Source: Patagioenas fasciata
Taxonomy: Eukaryota; Chordata; Aves; Columbiformes; Columbidae
Assembly: GCF_037038585.1 (NCBI RefSeq)
Contig: NC_092541.1
Coordinates: 6,186,945-6,250,944, forward strand
Length of the DNA stretch: 64,000 nt
Reading direction: 5' to 3'
Shown piece by piece: positions 9,640 through 21,490 of this stretch (position 1 is the stretch's first letter; each line of letters starts with the position of its first letter). The position numbers were made by a program, and so were the translations under genes. The notes under the pieces are model-generated. The model ran no database searches, had not been told where the DNA came from, and was given only the letters and a program-made list of their open reading frames with translations.

Positions 9640-12257
9640 AGGCTACTCAAGAGAACTACAAGGATAATGTGAAATTATGCAGGGATAAAATTAGAAGGTC
9701 CAAAGCCCAACTAGACCTAAGTGTGGATAGGGCTGTAAAAGAAAACAAAAAATGCTTCTATAAATACATCGGCAACAAAAGGAGGGCTAAGGAGAATCTC
9801 CACCCTCTGGTGGATGTGGGTGAAAACATAGTGACAGGGGATGAGGGAAAGGCTGAGATACTAAATGCCTTCTTTGTCTCAGTCTTTAATAGCAAGGCCA
9901 GTTGTGCTCCAAGTACACAGCCCCCTGAGCTGGAAGACAGGGACAGGGAGCAAAATGAAGCTCCAATAATCCAAGGGGAAACGGTTAGAGACCTGCTACT
10001 CCACTTAGACATGCGCAAGTGTCATGGTTGAACCCAAGCTAGCAACATAACCACGACAGCCACTCACTCACTGCCCCCAATCCTCCTCCAAATAGGGGAA
10101 AGAATTTAAAGGGAAGGGAGAAACTTGTGGACTGAGATAAACACATTTTAATTAACAAAATACTAATGCACTACTAGTAAAAATATATGTAAAATAGAAA
10201 TAGACTAGAAAAGGAAAGATACTCAATGCAATTCTTCACAAACTCCGTCTGCACCAAGCAGCCAGTCCCAGGAAGCACCACGCTGGTCCCAAACAACCGA
10301 TCCCAGAGAGAGTAAAGAGAAAAAGGCAGAAAGGCCCAGAGTCCTCTGCAAATTAGCAAGATACCAAAAGGTCAAACTACAAGTCCCAAAGAGAACTCTC
10401 CCAAGCACGTCTCTGTCCTTGCTCCCACCAAAACAAAAGCCTAGCCAGAAAATCCTGAGTCCCCTTAAATAAGAAGCATGATGCTAATGGCATGGAATAT
10501 TCTTACTGATTAGTCTGGATGTCAGTCAAGCTCTGTCCTATCCATACCCCCCTTCCTTGATGCCTCATACCTGTGGGCAGAGGGTTAACAACGTCATTGG
10601 CTCTCAGACCAGAGCAATTAAATACGTTAACTCTGTCGTGGGGTGTTATCTTCTTGTTCTCAAACTAAGTCCAAATAATTACTGTGCTAGCTATGAAAAA
10701 GAAAGGTTTCTAACTGCATGAATAAAATGAACTCATTTTCAGCCAAACCAGTCTATGGGACCCGATGGGATCCACCCAAGGGTACTGAGGGAGCTGGCAG
10801 AGGTGCTCATCAAACCAATTTGAATCATTTATCAGCAGTCCTGGCAAACCGGGGAGGTCCCAGTTCACTGGGAGTTGGTAAATGTGATACCCAGCTACAA
10901 GAAGGGCCAGAAGGAGGATCCAGGGAATTACAGGCCTCTCACTCTGACCTCGGTGCCAGGGGAGGTCATGGAGCACATCATTCTGAGTACCATCATGCAG
11001 CACATTCAATACAACCAAGCAATCAGGCCCAGTCAGCATGGGTTTATGAAAGGCAGGTCCTGCTTGACCAACCTGATCTCCTTCTGTGACAAGGTGATCT
11101 GTTTAGTGGATGAGGGAAAGGCTGTGGATGTTGTGTACTTAGATTTCAGTAAAGCCTTGAACACTGTTTCCCACAGCATTCTCCTGGGGAAAGTGACTGC
11201 TCATGGCCTGGGCAGGCGTACTCTTCTCTGGGTAAAGAACTGGTTGGATGGTCGGGCCCAAAGAGTTGTGATGAATGGAGTCAAGTCCAGTTGGTGGTCA
11301 GTCACAAGTGGTGTTCCCCAGGGCTCATTATTGGGATCAGTTCTGCTTAATCTCTTTAGCAGTGATCTGGAAGAGTGTACCCTCGGTAAATTTGCAGATG
11401 GCACCAAGTTGGGTGGGAGTGTTGATCTGTTTGAGTGTAGGAAGACTTTACAGAGGGATTTGGACCGGCTGGATCATTGGGCTGAGGCCAGATGTATGAG
11501 GTTCAACAAGGCCAAGTGGCAGGTCCTGCACTTGTATCACAACAATCCCATACAAGGCTAGAGGCTTGGGGAAGAGCAGCTGGAAAGCTACCTGACAGAG
11601 GGATCTGGGGGTGCTGTTTGACAGACAGCTGAATATGAGTCAGCAGCGCACCCAGGTGGCCCAAAAGACCAACAGCATTGTGACATACATCAAGAATAGT
11701 ATGGCCAGCAGGACCAGGGCAGTGATTTCCCCTTGTACTTGGCACTGATGAGGCCTCACCTTGAATACTGTGTTCAGTCTTGGGCCACTCATGGCAGAAA
11801 AAATGACCTTGAGTGCTGGAGTGAGTTCAGAGAAAGACAACAGAGCTGGTGAAGGGTCTGGAGTACACGTCTTATGAGAAGAGGCTGAGGGGATCTGGGG
11901 TTGTTTAGCCTGGATTAAAGGAAGCTGAGGGGAGACCTTGTTCTCTACATCTATCTGAAAGGAGGCTGTAGCATGGAAGTTGTTAATCTCTTCTTCCAAG
12001 CAGCAACGGATAGGATGAGAGGAAATGGCCTCAAGCTATGCCAGAGGAGGTTTAGATTGAATATTAGGAAAAATTCATTTACAGGTAGACTTTGTCAGGC
12101 ATGGGAACATGCTGCCCAGGGAAGTGGTGGAGTCACCATTCATGGAGATGTTTAAGAGACATATAGATGAGGCTCTTAGTGGCACGGTTTAGTGCTAGAT
12201 TTAGGTTATGGTTGGACTCCATCTTGATCTTAACGGTGTCTTCCAAACAAAATGATT
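9640..12257 (+). mobile_element. CR1 LINE, long copy with reverse transcriptase region, interrupted by an LTR
   Basis: Most of a CR1 ORF2 3' half in plus orientation. An endonuclease/RT linker part (9650-10019) is followed, after an inserted LTR (10020-10750), by the RT domain. The RT domain has [27 protein letters not shown] and the catalytic box as [10 protein letters not shown], where FADD would be expected. The 3' region ends near 12257 without a clear octamer tail. Frameshifts leave no full ORF2, so this is a dead copy. It abuts a second CR1 in the opposite orientation. Confidence 0.92.
10020..10750 (+). mobile_element. Solo LTR of an avian endogenous retrovirus (fossil)
   Basis: The element starts TGTCATGG and ends ...AAACCA, so it has TG...CA ends. 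It sits inside the CR1, which resumes in register at about 10751. The start is the common avian LTR type with 'TGTCATGGTTTAACC'. Related copies here are 45642-46401 and, inverted, 49376-49700. Class (ERVL or ERVK) is uncertain. It is younger than the CR1 it interrupts. Confidence 0.75.
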
Positions 12258-13645
12258 CACAGAATCACAGAATGTCAGGGATTTGAAGGGACCTCAAAAG
12301 ATCATCTAGCCCAATATCCCTGCCAGAGCAGGAACACTTAGATGAGGCTACACAGGAACATGTCCAGGTGGGTTTGAATGTCTCCAGAGTAGGAAACTCC
12401 ACAACCCCCTGGGCAGCCTGTTCCAGTGTTCTGATAACCTCACTGAGAAGAAGTTTCTTCTCAAATTTAAGTGGAACCTCTTGTGTTCCAGTTTGAACCC
12501 ATTATCCCTTGTCCTACCGTTGGTTGTCACTGAGAACAGTCTGGTTCCATCCTCCTGACACTCACCCTTTATATATTTGTAAACATTAATAAGGTCGCCC
12601 GTCAGCCTCCTCTTCTCCAGGCTAAAGAGACCCAGCTCCCTCAGTGTTTCCTCAGGAGGGAGATGCTCCACTCCCTTAATCACCTTCGTGGCTCTGCGCT
12701 GGACTCTCTCCAGCAGTTCCCTGTCCTTCTTGAACTGGAGGGCCGAGAACTGGACACAATATTCCAGGTGTGGTGTCACCAGGGCAGAGTAGATGGGAAG
12801 GAGAACCTCTCTACCTACTAACCACCCCCCTTCTAATACATACCAGGATGCCATTGGCCTTCTTGGCCATAAGAGCACAGTGCTGGCTCATGGTCATCCT
12901 GCTGTCCACCAAGACCCCGAGGTCCCTTTCCCCTACCCTGCTCTCTAATAAGTCATTCCCCAACTTATACTGGAACTTGGGGTTGTTCCTACCCAGATGC
13001 AGGACTCTACACTTTCCCTTGTTATATTTCATTAAATTTTTCCCCACCCAACTCTCCAACCTGTCCAGGTCTCTGGATGGCAGCAGAGCCTTCTGGCGTG
13101 TCAGCCACTCCTCCCAGCTTGGTGTCATCAGCAAACTTGCTGATAGTACACTCTATTCCCTCATCCAAGTCATTGATGAACATACTGAATAATACTGGCC
13201 CCAGTACTTACCCTTGAGGCACTCCACTAGATACAGGCCTCCAATTGGACTCTGCCCCATTGACCACAACTGTCTTCTTTTGTTCAGCCAGTTCAGAGTC
13301 CGCCTCACTACCTGATTGTCCAGACCACACTCCCTCAGTTTAGTTGTGAGGATGCTGTGGGAGACTGTCAAATGCTTTACTGAAGTCAAGGTAGACCACA
13401 TCCACTACTCTGCCATCAGCTATCCACCTCATTATGTCCTCATAAAAGGCAATGAGGCTGATCAAGCATGACTTCCTCTTGGTGAAGCCATGTTGACTGC
13501 CCCTAATGACCCGCTTATCCTTGATATGCCTTGAGGTGGCACCAAGGTTAAATCATTCCATCACTTTCACAGGGATGGAGGTGTGGCTGACTGGTCTATA
13601 GTTACCCAGGTTCTCCTTCTCACCCTTTTTGAAGAAGAAATTCTA
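12258..13645 (-). mobile_element. CR1 LINE, minus orientation
   Basis: The 3' end is at 12258 (reverse complement of the ATTCTGTG tail and 'GATGATCTTTTGAGGTCCC') and the element runs right to about 13645. Minus-strand frames read typical CR1 text such as [25 protein letters not shown] and the RT C-terminal region 'LGRNNPKFQYKLGND', broken into several frames. It lies tail-to-tail with the plus-strand CR1. Confidence 0.92.
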
Positions 13646-14185
13646 TGGGGAGAACAACTTAAGCAACAGACTAAAAGAAATTATGAGAATTGGAATGGAT
13701 GTCTCTGGGAGTTTCTGCAATTTCCATCCTGGAGCAGCCTGACCAAATGGGAACTGTTCAAAGCAGGGATTGATCTAGATGATCTCTGGAAATCCTTGCT
13801 GACCTCCATTCTGACTTGGTGATTCCCCAACACCACTGCACACCCATGGGCACATTTGTCCTCATACCGCATCTGCCACAACACAACTTTCAAGCATTGT
13901 GCTGGGACTACACAGAAGCAGCTGAAGGGAGGCTATCAGCCTCCAGCTGCAGGAAATCAGTGGCTGTTGTTTCTGGCTCCTGAGCTCGGAGACAACTCCG
14001 GGAACCTGGTGCATCCCGGGGGTTAAAGTCCTGCAACTGCCCCAGGCTGCAGCTGTGCGGGCTTCTTCATGCTGGAGGAGCGGCAGAGCCCCGGAGCCCT
14101 GTGAGCCCGGGCGACGCCCCGAGCGGCGCCGGCGCAGGACTCAGCCCAGGGGCTGGGCTGGAGGAGGAAGAGGAGAGGAGAGGCA
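13646..14185 (+). promoter_or_regulatory. Upstream (promoter-type) region of V-B
   Basis: From about 13830 this parallels the region before V-C (27790-28180): 'CATGGGCACATTTGTCCTCA', 'TTGTGCTGGGACTACACAGA' and 'GCAGCTGAAGGGAGGCT', then the GC-rich part shared with V-A and V-D. The left end (13690-13810) resembles an older CR1-like 3' end ('GATCTAGATGATCTCTGGAA'). No TATA box was recognised. Confidence 0.5.
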
Positions 14186-14215
14186 GGACTCAGCCCAGGG
14201 GCGGGGCTGGAGGAG

Positions 14216-14323
14216 GGAGAGGAGAGGAGAGGAGAGGAGAGGAGAGGAGAGGAGAGGAGAGGAGAGGAGAGGAGAGGAGAGGAGAGGAGAGGAGAGGAGA
14301 GGAGAGGAGAGGAGAGGAGAGGC
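14216..14323 (+). repeat. GGAGA pentamer array before V-B leader exon
   Basis: About 105 bases of perfect GGAGA repeats end some 65 bases before the leader ATG, as in V-A and V-C but shorter. Confidence 0.97.
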
Positions 14324-14386
14324 GCGGCCGGAGCAGAGAGACGGGACTCGCGGAGTACAGCGAGGCGCGGGCGGCGGAGCGGCGGG

Positions 14387-15891
14387 ATGCGGCGGTGCCG
14401 GGGCGCAGGGCTGGCGGGACTGGCCGCGGTGCTCCTGGGTGCGCGGGGCTGGCGGGGCTGGGTGAGGGACGGGGCTGAGCCTGGGGTGTTCCCAGGGGAC
14501 CTCAGCGCCAACTCCTCCCTCTTCTTCAACGTGTCTTTTCTTTCCCTTTCCCTGCTTCTTTGACACCTTTTATGATCCTTTCCCAACCCTCCACGTCCTC
14601 TCTTCCTATTCTCCCTGTATCTCCACTACATCTGAGTGTACGAGCCTGCTTTCATGCACTATCTCCTTCCTTGTGCATTTGGCAGTTCTTATTGCCCTGA
14701 ATGTAGCCCTCTGTCCTTCACTGTAAGAACCCCTCTCCCTGTCTACTGTTTTTCTCTTTGTCCATTCACTCACCCATTTTTGAACGCATCTCTTCAAGCA
14801 TCTACCATTGCCAACCCCTCTGCCTATTCTGAGACCGCTTTCTCATCTATTCCTCTGCTTCCTCTGTAGCTGTCAGCATAAGTTTGGTTTCCTGCAGGGT
14901 GCCGTTATTCCATACATCCTCTCATCCCCTGTGCATTTAGCATTTATTCTTCTTCTGCATTCATCCCTCCATCCTTCACTGTAACAAACCTAGCTCACTT
15001 GTTCCCACTTCCTCTCACCCTTCATGTATCCATGCACATGATTTTCGTTCTGTCTCTCCATGGATCTATTTCAAATTCCATCCCAAACTATTTTGCTCAC
15101 TCTGCAAACCCATACCACGTTCATGAGCACATGTCGCCATTGATTCTGAACTTGTACTGCCTCACTCCAATATTCCTAGCGATTTATCTGGGAAAAGATT
15201 CATCAGAGCTCAGTGGCAGAATCACAGAATAACAGAAAGTTCGGAACTGGAAGGGACCTCAAAAGATCCTCTAGTCCATTCCCTCTGACGGAACAGGAAC
15301 ACCCAGATGAGGTTACACAGGAAGGTGTCCAGGCGGGTTTTGAATGTCTGCAGAGAAGGAGACTCCACAACCTCCCTGGGCAGCCTGGGCCAGGCTCTGT
15401 CACCCTCACTGAGAAGTTTCTTCTCATATTTAAGCCGAACCTCTTGTGTTCCCGTTTGCACCCATTACCCCTTGTCTTACTATCGGTTGTCACCGAGAAG
15501 AGCCTGACTCCATCCTCGTGACACTCACCCGTTATATATTTATAAACATTAATGAGGATTTTTGATGATGTTTGGTCTTTCCTTCTCCTTTCTCAGCAGT
15601 GACTGTGGGCAGAGCCCAGGTGCACCAGGAGCCATCGGCAGAGACCACCGAGGATGTCGGTATCAGCATCAACTGTTCACATCCCAACAAACAGTCAAAC
15701 GAGCTCGTCCTCTGGTATCGTCAGCTCCTGGGTCGAGGTCCCGAACTCCTCGTGAGCGGTATTAGAGGCTCCAAAACACTGTCGGACCCGCCGGGGCGGC
15801 TGTCGGTGGCGGCAAACGGCCGGTCCAGCGCCCTGTGGCTCGCCCGGCCCCGGCGCGGGGACGCGGCGGTGTATTACTGCGCCGTGGGAGA
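14387..15891 (+). CDS. TCR alpha/delta variable gene V-B (two exons, intact)
   Basis: The exons are 14387-14438 and 15600-15891. The leader MRRCRGAGLAGLAAVLL is identical to those of V-A and V-C. The donor GT is at 14439 and the acceptor CAG at 15597-15599, phase 1. Exon 2 reads VTVGRAQVHQEPSAETTED and has the first Cys (INCSHP), Trp (LWYRQLL) and second Cys (DAAVYYCAV). There are no stops before the RSS. CDR1 (NKQSNEL) and CDR2 (SGIRGSKT) differ from the sister genes, while framework 3 is nearly the same. The 1.16 kb intron is longer than in the other copies and carries a minus-strand CR1. No keratin gene is paired with it on its left. Confidence 0.93.
15222..15560 (-). mobile_element. CR1 LINE 3' fragment inside the V-B intron
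   Basis: Reverse complement of a CR1 3' end: 'GAATCACAGAATAACAG', then 'GGAACTGGAAGGGACCTC', through to the 'CACTCACCCGTTATATATTT' stretch. It ends about 40 bases before the V exon acceptor, so the acceptor's pyrimidine tract lies just outside it. Confidence 0.9.
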
Positions 15892-15930
15892 CACGGGGAG
15901 AGGAGCCGGGGCTGCGGCCGGGCACGAACC
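15892..15930 (+). promoter_or_regulatory. 23-RSS of V-B (CACGGGG / GCACGAACC)
   Basis: Heptamer 15892-15898, spacer of 23 bases, nonamer 15922-15930. Sequence and spacing match the V-A signal. Confidence 0.75.
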
Positions 15931-17756
15931 GCCGCGGGCGGGGTCGGGCGGGTGTGGCAAGGGCAGGTGGACAGTCCTGGTCGACCCGCCAGGGGGCGCT
16001 GCCGCTCCGCCCGCCGGGGCCGCCTCACCCCCCCCGACCTCGGAGCGGTTTCCCCGCCCGAGCGGCACCGGCTTCAGCATCAACACCGGCATCGACATCG
16101 GCACCAGCTTCACTCCCAGCGGGACGCGACAGCGGGGAGGAATCTTGAGCGGAGCGGTGCCAGAGTCCGACGGTGCCCGGGAAGGAGCGGTTGCAGTGTT
16201 TGGTGTTTGGGACATAGAGCTTGTTGCACAGGATTCCTCTTTACCTCAGATTGAGAACCTTTGGTGTTGAAGTGAAACCCAGGAGATAGGAAAGAATCTT
16301 GAACTGGTCACTCGTTGAAAGACAGACCTGATGCTCAAGTGCAGACCTCAAGAGTGAGCCACAAAGTTGCTCTACGAGGCTGAGTGTGAGGTGAAGAAGA
16401 GCTGGGAAGAGGCTTCTGGGCCCAGACAGGTCCCAGATCCCTGGTCCTGGGCCCAGGGAGGCCCCAGGGAGGCCCGTGTAGCTATGGGAGATGACACAGC
16501 TCTGAAAGTCCATGTCCACAGGCTTTGGAAGCAGAGAGCCCTGTTCCCTGCCTCAGCTGGGGACTGTTGTGACAACTGTAGTTGTATTACAAGGGAACTC
16601 CTGGCAGGTTTCCAGTCATTGGAGAGCAAAGCCCAGAGTCCTTCTGTCACAGCCTTGACTGAACAGGACCCTGAAGGCCTGGTGGTAGCAGGGTTGGGAA
16701 TGGGAGCTGCTGTGCTAAACACCAGTTTTCTGCAGTTCCTGCCAACTGTGTGAGCAAAGGGCCCTGGGTGAGAAGTGGCAGAGGAGCCCTGCTCCAGGCA
16801 TCAGACATCAGAAGACATTAAAATCAAGCAGCCCTTTTTCTTCCCTGGGTATTAGGGTTCAGGGCCCCAGGGCAGGAGCAGAAGCTGGAGATTGCAGGTA
16901 ATGTGGGGAGGTCAAGGGTCACAGCAGGACTGCCTGTACAATGGGGAGTGTGTCACCCTGTCATCCCAAGTGATATGGGTCTGCTCTGCCAGCCTTATTG
17001 GAGGCTTCACATGTCCCGATTTATTTCAGAGGACCCTTGTCAGCATTGATGGGGAACTGATGGCAGCCCTCAGTGTCCTGCACTCCATTGTGTCTCAGGT
17101 CCCAAAAGCAAGGAAGGACAAGCAGGACAGATCCAGGCTCAGGGTGTTTCTCCAACATCACTGGGCTGTCCCAGGGATTTTCCCAAATGCCACTGAGACA
17201 GAGAGCACAGCTGACAAGGGTGGGCATCATCCTGTCCTGGGCCTGGCTGCAGGACTAAAAGCCAAGTGCCCAGCACTGGTGGACACAGGAGAATTGCCCC
17301 CAGAAGCACCACTGCTTCCAGAAGGGAGGAGCAGACACTCAGTCCAGACTCAGTCTTCTCACTTGTACAGCTCAGGTGATATCAGTCCCACAGTGCTGAT
17401 AAAGGTGTATCTGTCATGTTGATGCCTCCTCCTTATGAAGTAGTGACATGGACTCCCTTCATCGTCACTGTGCAGAAAGATGAGCTTTGAGAACACAATT
17501 CATCTGTTCTGAAACAAAAATCAAAATGCCCTTTGGAAGTTCTAATGTCCTTCTAGAGAGTGTAAAGAGAGACTTGCTACCAGCCAGCCTTCTGCAGCTC
17601 TGCAGTTTGGGAACTCGCCAATCATATTAAAGTGTTTCCACAGCAAAGCCCAAAATGGGTGGGATGATGGACTGTTGAAAACTGATGTGGGGTTTCAGAT
17701 GTGGAAATGCCCTGACACATCTAGCAAGAAGCATAGTGATTCGCATATTTTAAACT
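15931..17756. repeat. Post-V duplicated block, copy 1
   Basis: It begins with the GC-rich V tail ('CACCGGCTTCAGCATCAACA') and continues through a block ('TTGGTGTTTGGGACATAG', 'AACCTTTGGTGTTGAAGTGA', 'AAAGGGCCCTGGGTGAGAAG'). The second copy is split: 36830-38098 and then 42370-43290. No gene was recognised. The open frames are not conserved between the copies and are probably chance. Confidence 0.65.
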
Positions 17757-18367
17757 AAAAATAGAAAAAGTGCATTCATAAACTGGATGCAGGAATCTAT
17801 ATCACAGAGGAAATGTTTGGTAACATCTGACCCACACAGTGTCAGCCTGGGTGTCAGAAAGGCCAGCAGAGACATTGCCAGAAAACCTCCCAGCCAGGAG
17901 CTGAGCACCAGCTGAGCAGAGAGGACACTGTTCATAAGGAAGCTGTATCTCAGGGGGTAACCTAAGGCTAAGTAGCTGTCACAGACTGCGCAAACAGGAA
18001 AAAATAGGGACAAAAGAAAGAACAACTGGAGGATGCAGGTACTGGAGGAATAGGTCTGGCTAGTCCCCAAGCATGTCTTCTGTGGCTTTGGGAACAATAC
18101 CCATGGTGTACCAGAGCTCCAGAAATTACAGCAGAAGTAGTACATTGGAGTATGGAGACTGATGTTCATCCACACGAGGCCTATGACAGATGCACTGCCT
18201 GTTACTGCCAGGGAGTACATCAGTGCAAATACCACTACTAGGGACACCCAGAAATGCCAAGTGCCTGGGAAGCCAAGAACGATGAATTCTTCCGCACTTG
18301 TCCCATTTGCAGTGTGTCCACAAGTGTTGACATTCATCCACAAAGGCAGGAACATTTCTGTGAGCAT
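17757..18367 (-). pseudogene. Olfactory receptor pseudogene, truncated (5' half)
   Basis: An OR-type GPCR fragment on the minus strand. It has the pre-TM1 start (EEFIVLGFPG), TM1, the TM2 box altered to SLHTPMYYF, and a TM3/IC2 region reading VCDSYLALGYPLRYS where an OR would have MAYDRYLAIC. TM4 (LVLSSWLGGF) and the TM4-5 loop (LTLCGSDVTKHFLCDID) follow. The sequence stops there. About 1 kb holding TM5-TM7, present in the sister copy at 43890-44859, is missing. It belongs to an OR group resembling mammalian family 6. Non-functional. Confidence 0.85.
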
Positions 18368-19490
18368 TTGCGCTCCTGTGCTGGTCCTTCAGAATCTACT
18401 AGTAGTGAAACAAAACCATCATCCCAGATAAAGTGGTTGGTGCATAGCACAGAGGAACAGCATCTACCCTAATTTAATTTGTCAGTGAAATCACTTGCTT
18501 TAGAAACAGGTTTGGACAATTACATCGGAACCTGGAGGTTAGACCTACATCATCAAATGGACATATAAAATTATATACGAGATCAAGCACAAGCATCTCC
18601 TTTAAAACGTGGTTAATGCAGTTGCTGCCATGAGATGAAAATCTCACTTAGGGAACTGTGGAGGGCAGTCTGGGGGTCTCCAGCTGTGTGAAAGGTTGTT
18701 TCAGGTGAAGGGAATAACATATCTGCACTCTTCAAGACAGGAAATACTGAGATGCAATCTCAGCACATGACACTGGGGGAACTGAAAGCTGTCAAGACAA
18801 TGTGACACTGAAAGAAATTTTCTCAACTCTTCAGCTAATCACAAGGGTTTCTGTGTGAGTCAGCACAGGCAGGATGCAGGAACAACTAACAAAATGATGT
18901 ATGAAATGCAGACAGAAAATTTATTTTCATTACCTCACCAGCCACTGTTTCCCCAAAGCAGCAGCCAGGGAGAGGCAAACAACCAGGGAGACAGGCACCT
19001 CGGAGCTCAGTCTTTGCTGGAGGATCCATGAACCTGCTGGTTTTGCCTGTTTTTCAGGGATTCATAAAAGTCTAGTTTACCACTGTGCTTTGATCCTTCG
19101 CACAGCAGGGCAGGAATCTCAAGCATGTTCTATATGGTGTCTCTAAGTCTATTACAGGACAATATTATCTAAACACAAGCTTCCAGCACACAAGGTTAAA
19201 CAACCATTAGTATGATACATGTATATCTTGTACCCAGCTGCAAGTCACTTGTGCGTGCTTACAACCCTCTTCACCAATCTTCTGTTATTTTCCCACAGTT
19301 TCCTACTGAGATGTCACTGGCACAGGGCAGCAAGTTAGTATGACAATCATTACTCAAGGACTCCTGAGCTTGTATATTTGCTTTCTTCCAAGCCTTCCAA
19401 GTGCCATGTACCCGAGGTACAATGCGGAAGTTTGTGCAGAGCACACTACCGTCTTATGCCCACACTTTAGGATTACTCACCCTTTCAAAG
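18368..19490. other. 5' flank of the OR pseudogene, then no recognised feature
   Basis: Up to roughly 18890 this matches 44860-45370 ('AAGTGGTTGGTGC', 'GGAACAGCATCTACCCTAA', 'GGAAGGGAATAACATA'-like stretches), so it belongs to the OR duplication. From 18890 to 19490 nothing definite was seen. Confidence 0.45.
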
Positions 19491-20556
19491 ACAATTGATC
19501 AACTATGGGTGAAGTAGCAGATATGTTGTGGCAGCATGAAGACACTCTTTCTTCTCCCCTACAAGCCTGTGTCACAGCTGTGGAGAAACTGTATGACAAA
19601 CTGTACAAGAGGGAGGATAGATCCTACTCGTCACATACACAGACATGAGTCACAGCTATTAGAAGATGCCTTTCTGCAGCACCGGCTCAAGAGAAATGCC
19701 ATACGTCATGAGGTGAATTACGTTTTTTTTCTGTGTGACCAGGGGGAAGATATGAATAAATTGCATGGAAAACCCACTGCTGATCTACAGGAATGGGTGT
19801 GTGAGTTGAAAAAGAAATCTCCCAAGAGAAAAGCTGCTCCAGGGAGGCTTTCCTACCAGAGACTGTGCAAAGCACCAATTAGTGGGGCCCTGCCTCCAGC
19901 CAGGTGGATGAGAGGGACAATGACAACCAAGTTTGTTGGACTGTGTGGATTCGGTGGCCTGGTACATCAGAACCACATGAGTATAAATGACAGACACTGG
20001 TGTACAGTGTACAATGATGCCATTGAATCATAAAGGGTCAGTATCCATCAATAGTGAAGGAGTGGATGGAGGATCCAAGAAATTGACTGTATTAGAGACT
20101 GAAGTGAGCTTAACTGGAAATGAGTGGGAAAGGCACCCTGTTTTGACTGGTCCAGATTCTCCATGTATCCTTGGTATAGACTACCTAAGGAGAGGGTATT
20201 TTAAGGACGCAAAAGGATATAGGTGGGTCTTTGGTATGGCAGCTGTAGAGACTGAGGATGTTAAAAAGCTGTCTATTTTGCCCAGTCTTTCTCATGACCC
20301 TTCTGTTGTAGGACTGCTTAAGGTTGAAGAGCAACAGGTACCAATTGCTACCACGACAGTGCACAGACGACAATATCGCACCAACTGAGATTCCCTGATC
20401 CCCATTCATAAAGTGATCTGACAACTAGAGAGTCAAGGAGTGATCAGTAAGACTCACTCACCTTTCAACAGTCCTATATGGTCTGTGCCAAAGCCTAATG
20501 GAGAATGGAGACTGCCTGTAGATTATCGTGACCTAAATGACACCCCCTCACAGCCA
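19490..20556 (+). mobile_element. Endogenous retrovirus fragment, ERVL-like (fossil)
   Basis: Retroviral sequence in plus orientation: a possible end of gag, the C-terminal part of a protease-like region, and the start of reverse transcriptase with 'SPIWSVPKPNGEWRLPVDYR', which resembles avian ERVL. It is clearly broken, with several interruptions and most of pol missing. It ends abruptly at 20557, where a duplicated non-viral block begins. Confidence 0.7.
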
Positions 20557-21060
20557 CCACTGTACTCCCACAAAGAACAATATTATGTGCACACAGACTG
20601 GGTAAAGTCTCTGCAGTTTAACTCCACATAGGGAGAGCATACATCAGAGTCACCAACATCGTTAGCATAAGAACATCGCCACACCCACTTCATTAACACA
20701 CTCAACCTCCGACTGGCCACACCAAGAAGGGGGTTTCTGTGGGGGGTCTCATGGGTTTGTCAGAGATGGATAATGGTCTCTCTTCACACAGGCCATCACA
20801 CAGAGTCATCCTCTGCAAATCCTGTGTCAACATGGTTGAGGGGAGACTGATCTGCACTTGCTGTGCGAGGGAGATGTCACTAATGAGAGTAACGTGCCCA
20901 GCTTGAGGCCATTCACTCACTTAAAAACTTTCTCCCTGCTGTCCATCTGTCTTTGAGTACCTTGGCATGGATACAGGCTTTAGCCATGGGATGGAGGTGC
21001 TTAGAAGGCTAAATAGATGGAAACCTCCTGAGAAATGACAGTAAAAAGACCGGAAGACTC
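20557..21060. repeat. Duplicated block, copy 2 (matches 47130-47420 and 48040-48250)
   Basis: 'CCCTCACAGCCACCACTGTA', 'GGGTAAAGTCTCTGCAGTTT' and 'GGGAGAGCATACATCAGAGT' recur at 47132-47290. The right part matches the stretch also seen at 1630-1870. No gene seen. Confidence 0.65.
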
Positions 21061-21490
21061 AATGCATATTTCTCCTTAGTTTTCACTCAGATGTCTTCTC
21101 CTCAGGCCTACAACATCCCTGAAAGTTCCCACAGATCCTATGGAAAGGAAGCAGCATCCACAGCAGAAGAAGAAAGAACTCAGGAGCTCTTAATACCATT
21201 TGGACATACACACATTAATGGGAATACTTGGGATGCATCCAAGTGTGTTCAAGGAGCTGACTGGACAGTCTCTACTCAGTCCTGGAAAGAAGATGGAGCA
21301 AATAACTCCAGAAACCTTTTCTAAACTCATGAAAGGCAAGAAGGAAGTTGGGAGCAGCTCACATGGGTTTGCTAAGGGCAAATCATATCTCACCACCCTC
21401 ATTGCTTTCTGTGAGCAGGTGACTGGAACTGTGGGAAAAAGAGAGGGGCACTGACTGGGGTGTACCTTGACTTTAGCAAGACATTGGACA
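21060..21490 (+). mobile_element. CR1 LINE, old internal fragment (duplicate of part of 3155-4132)
   Basis: Decayed CR1 RT-region sequence: 'GGAGCAGCTCACATGGGTTT', 'GTGACTGGAACTGTGGG' and 'GGTGTACCTTGACTTTAGCA' parallel 3990-4125. The same insertion duplicated with its surroundings. Confidence 0.7.

Noticed and set aside
16367-17422. Open frames of 128 and 176 aa after V-B
   Set aside because: The duplicated copy at 37.5-38.1 and 42.4-42.8 kb does not keep the frames beyond what recent copying explains, and no family is recognised.
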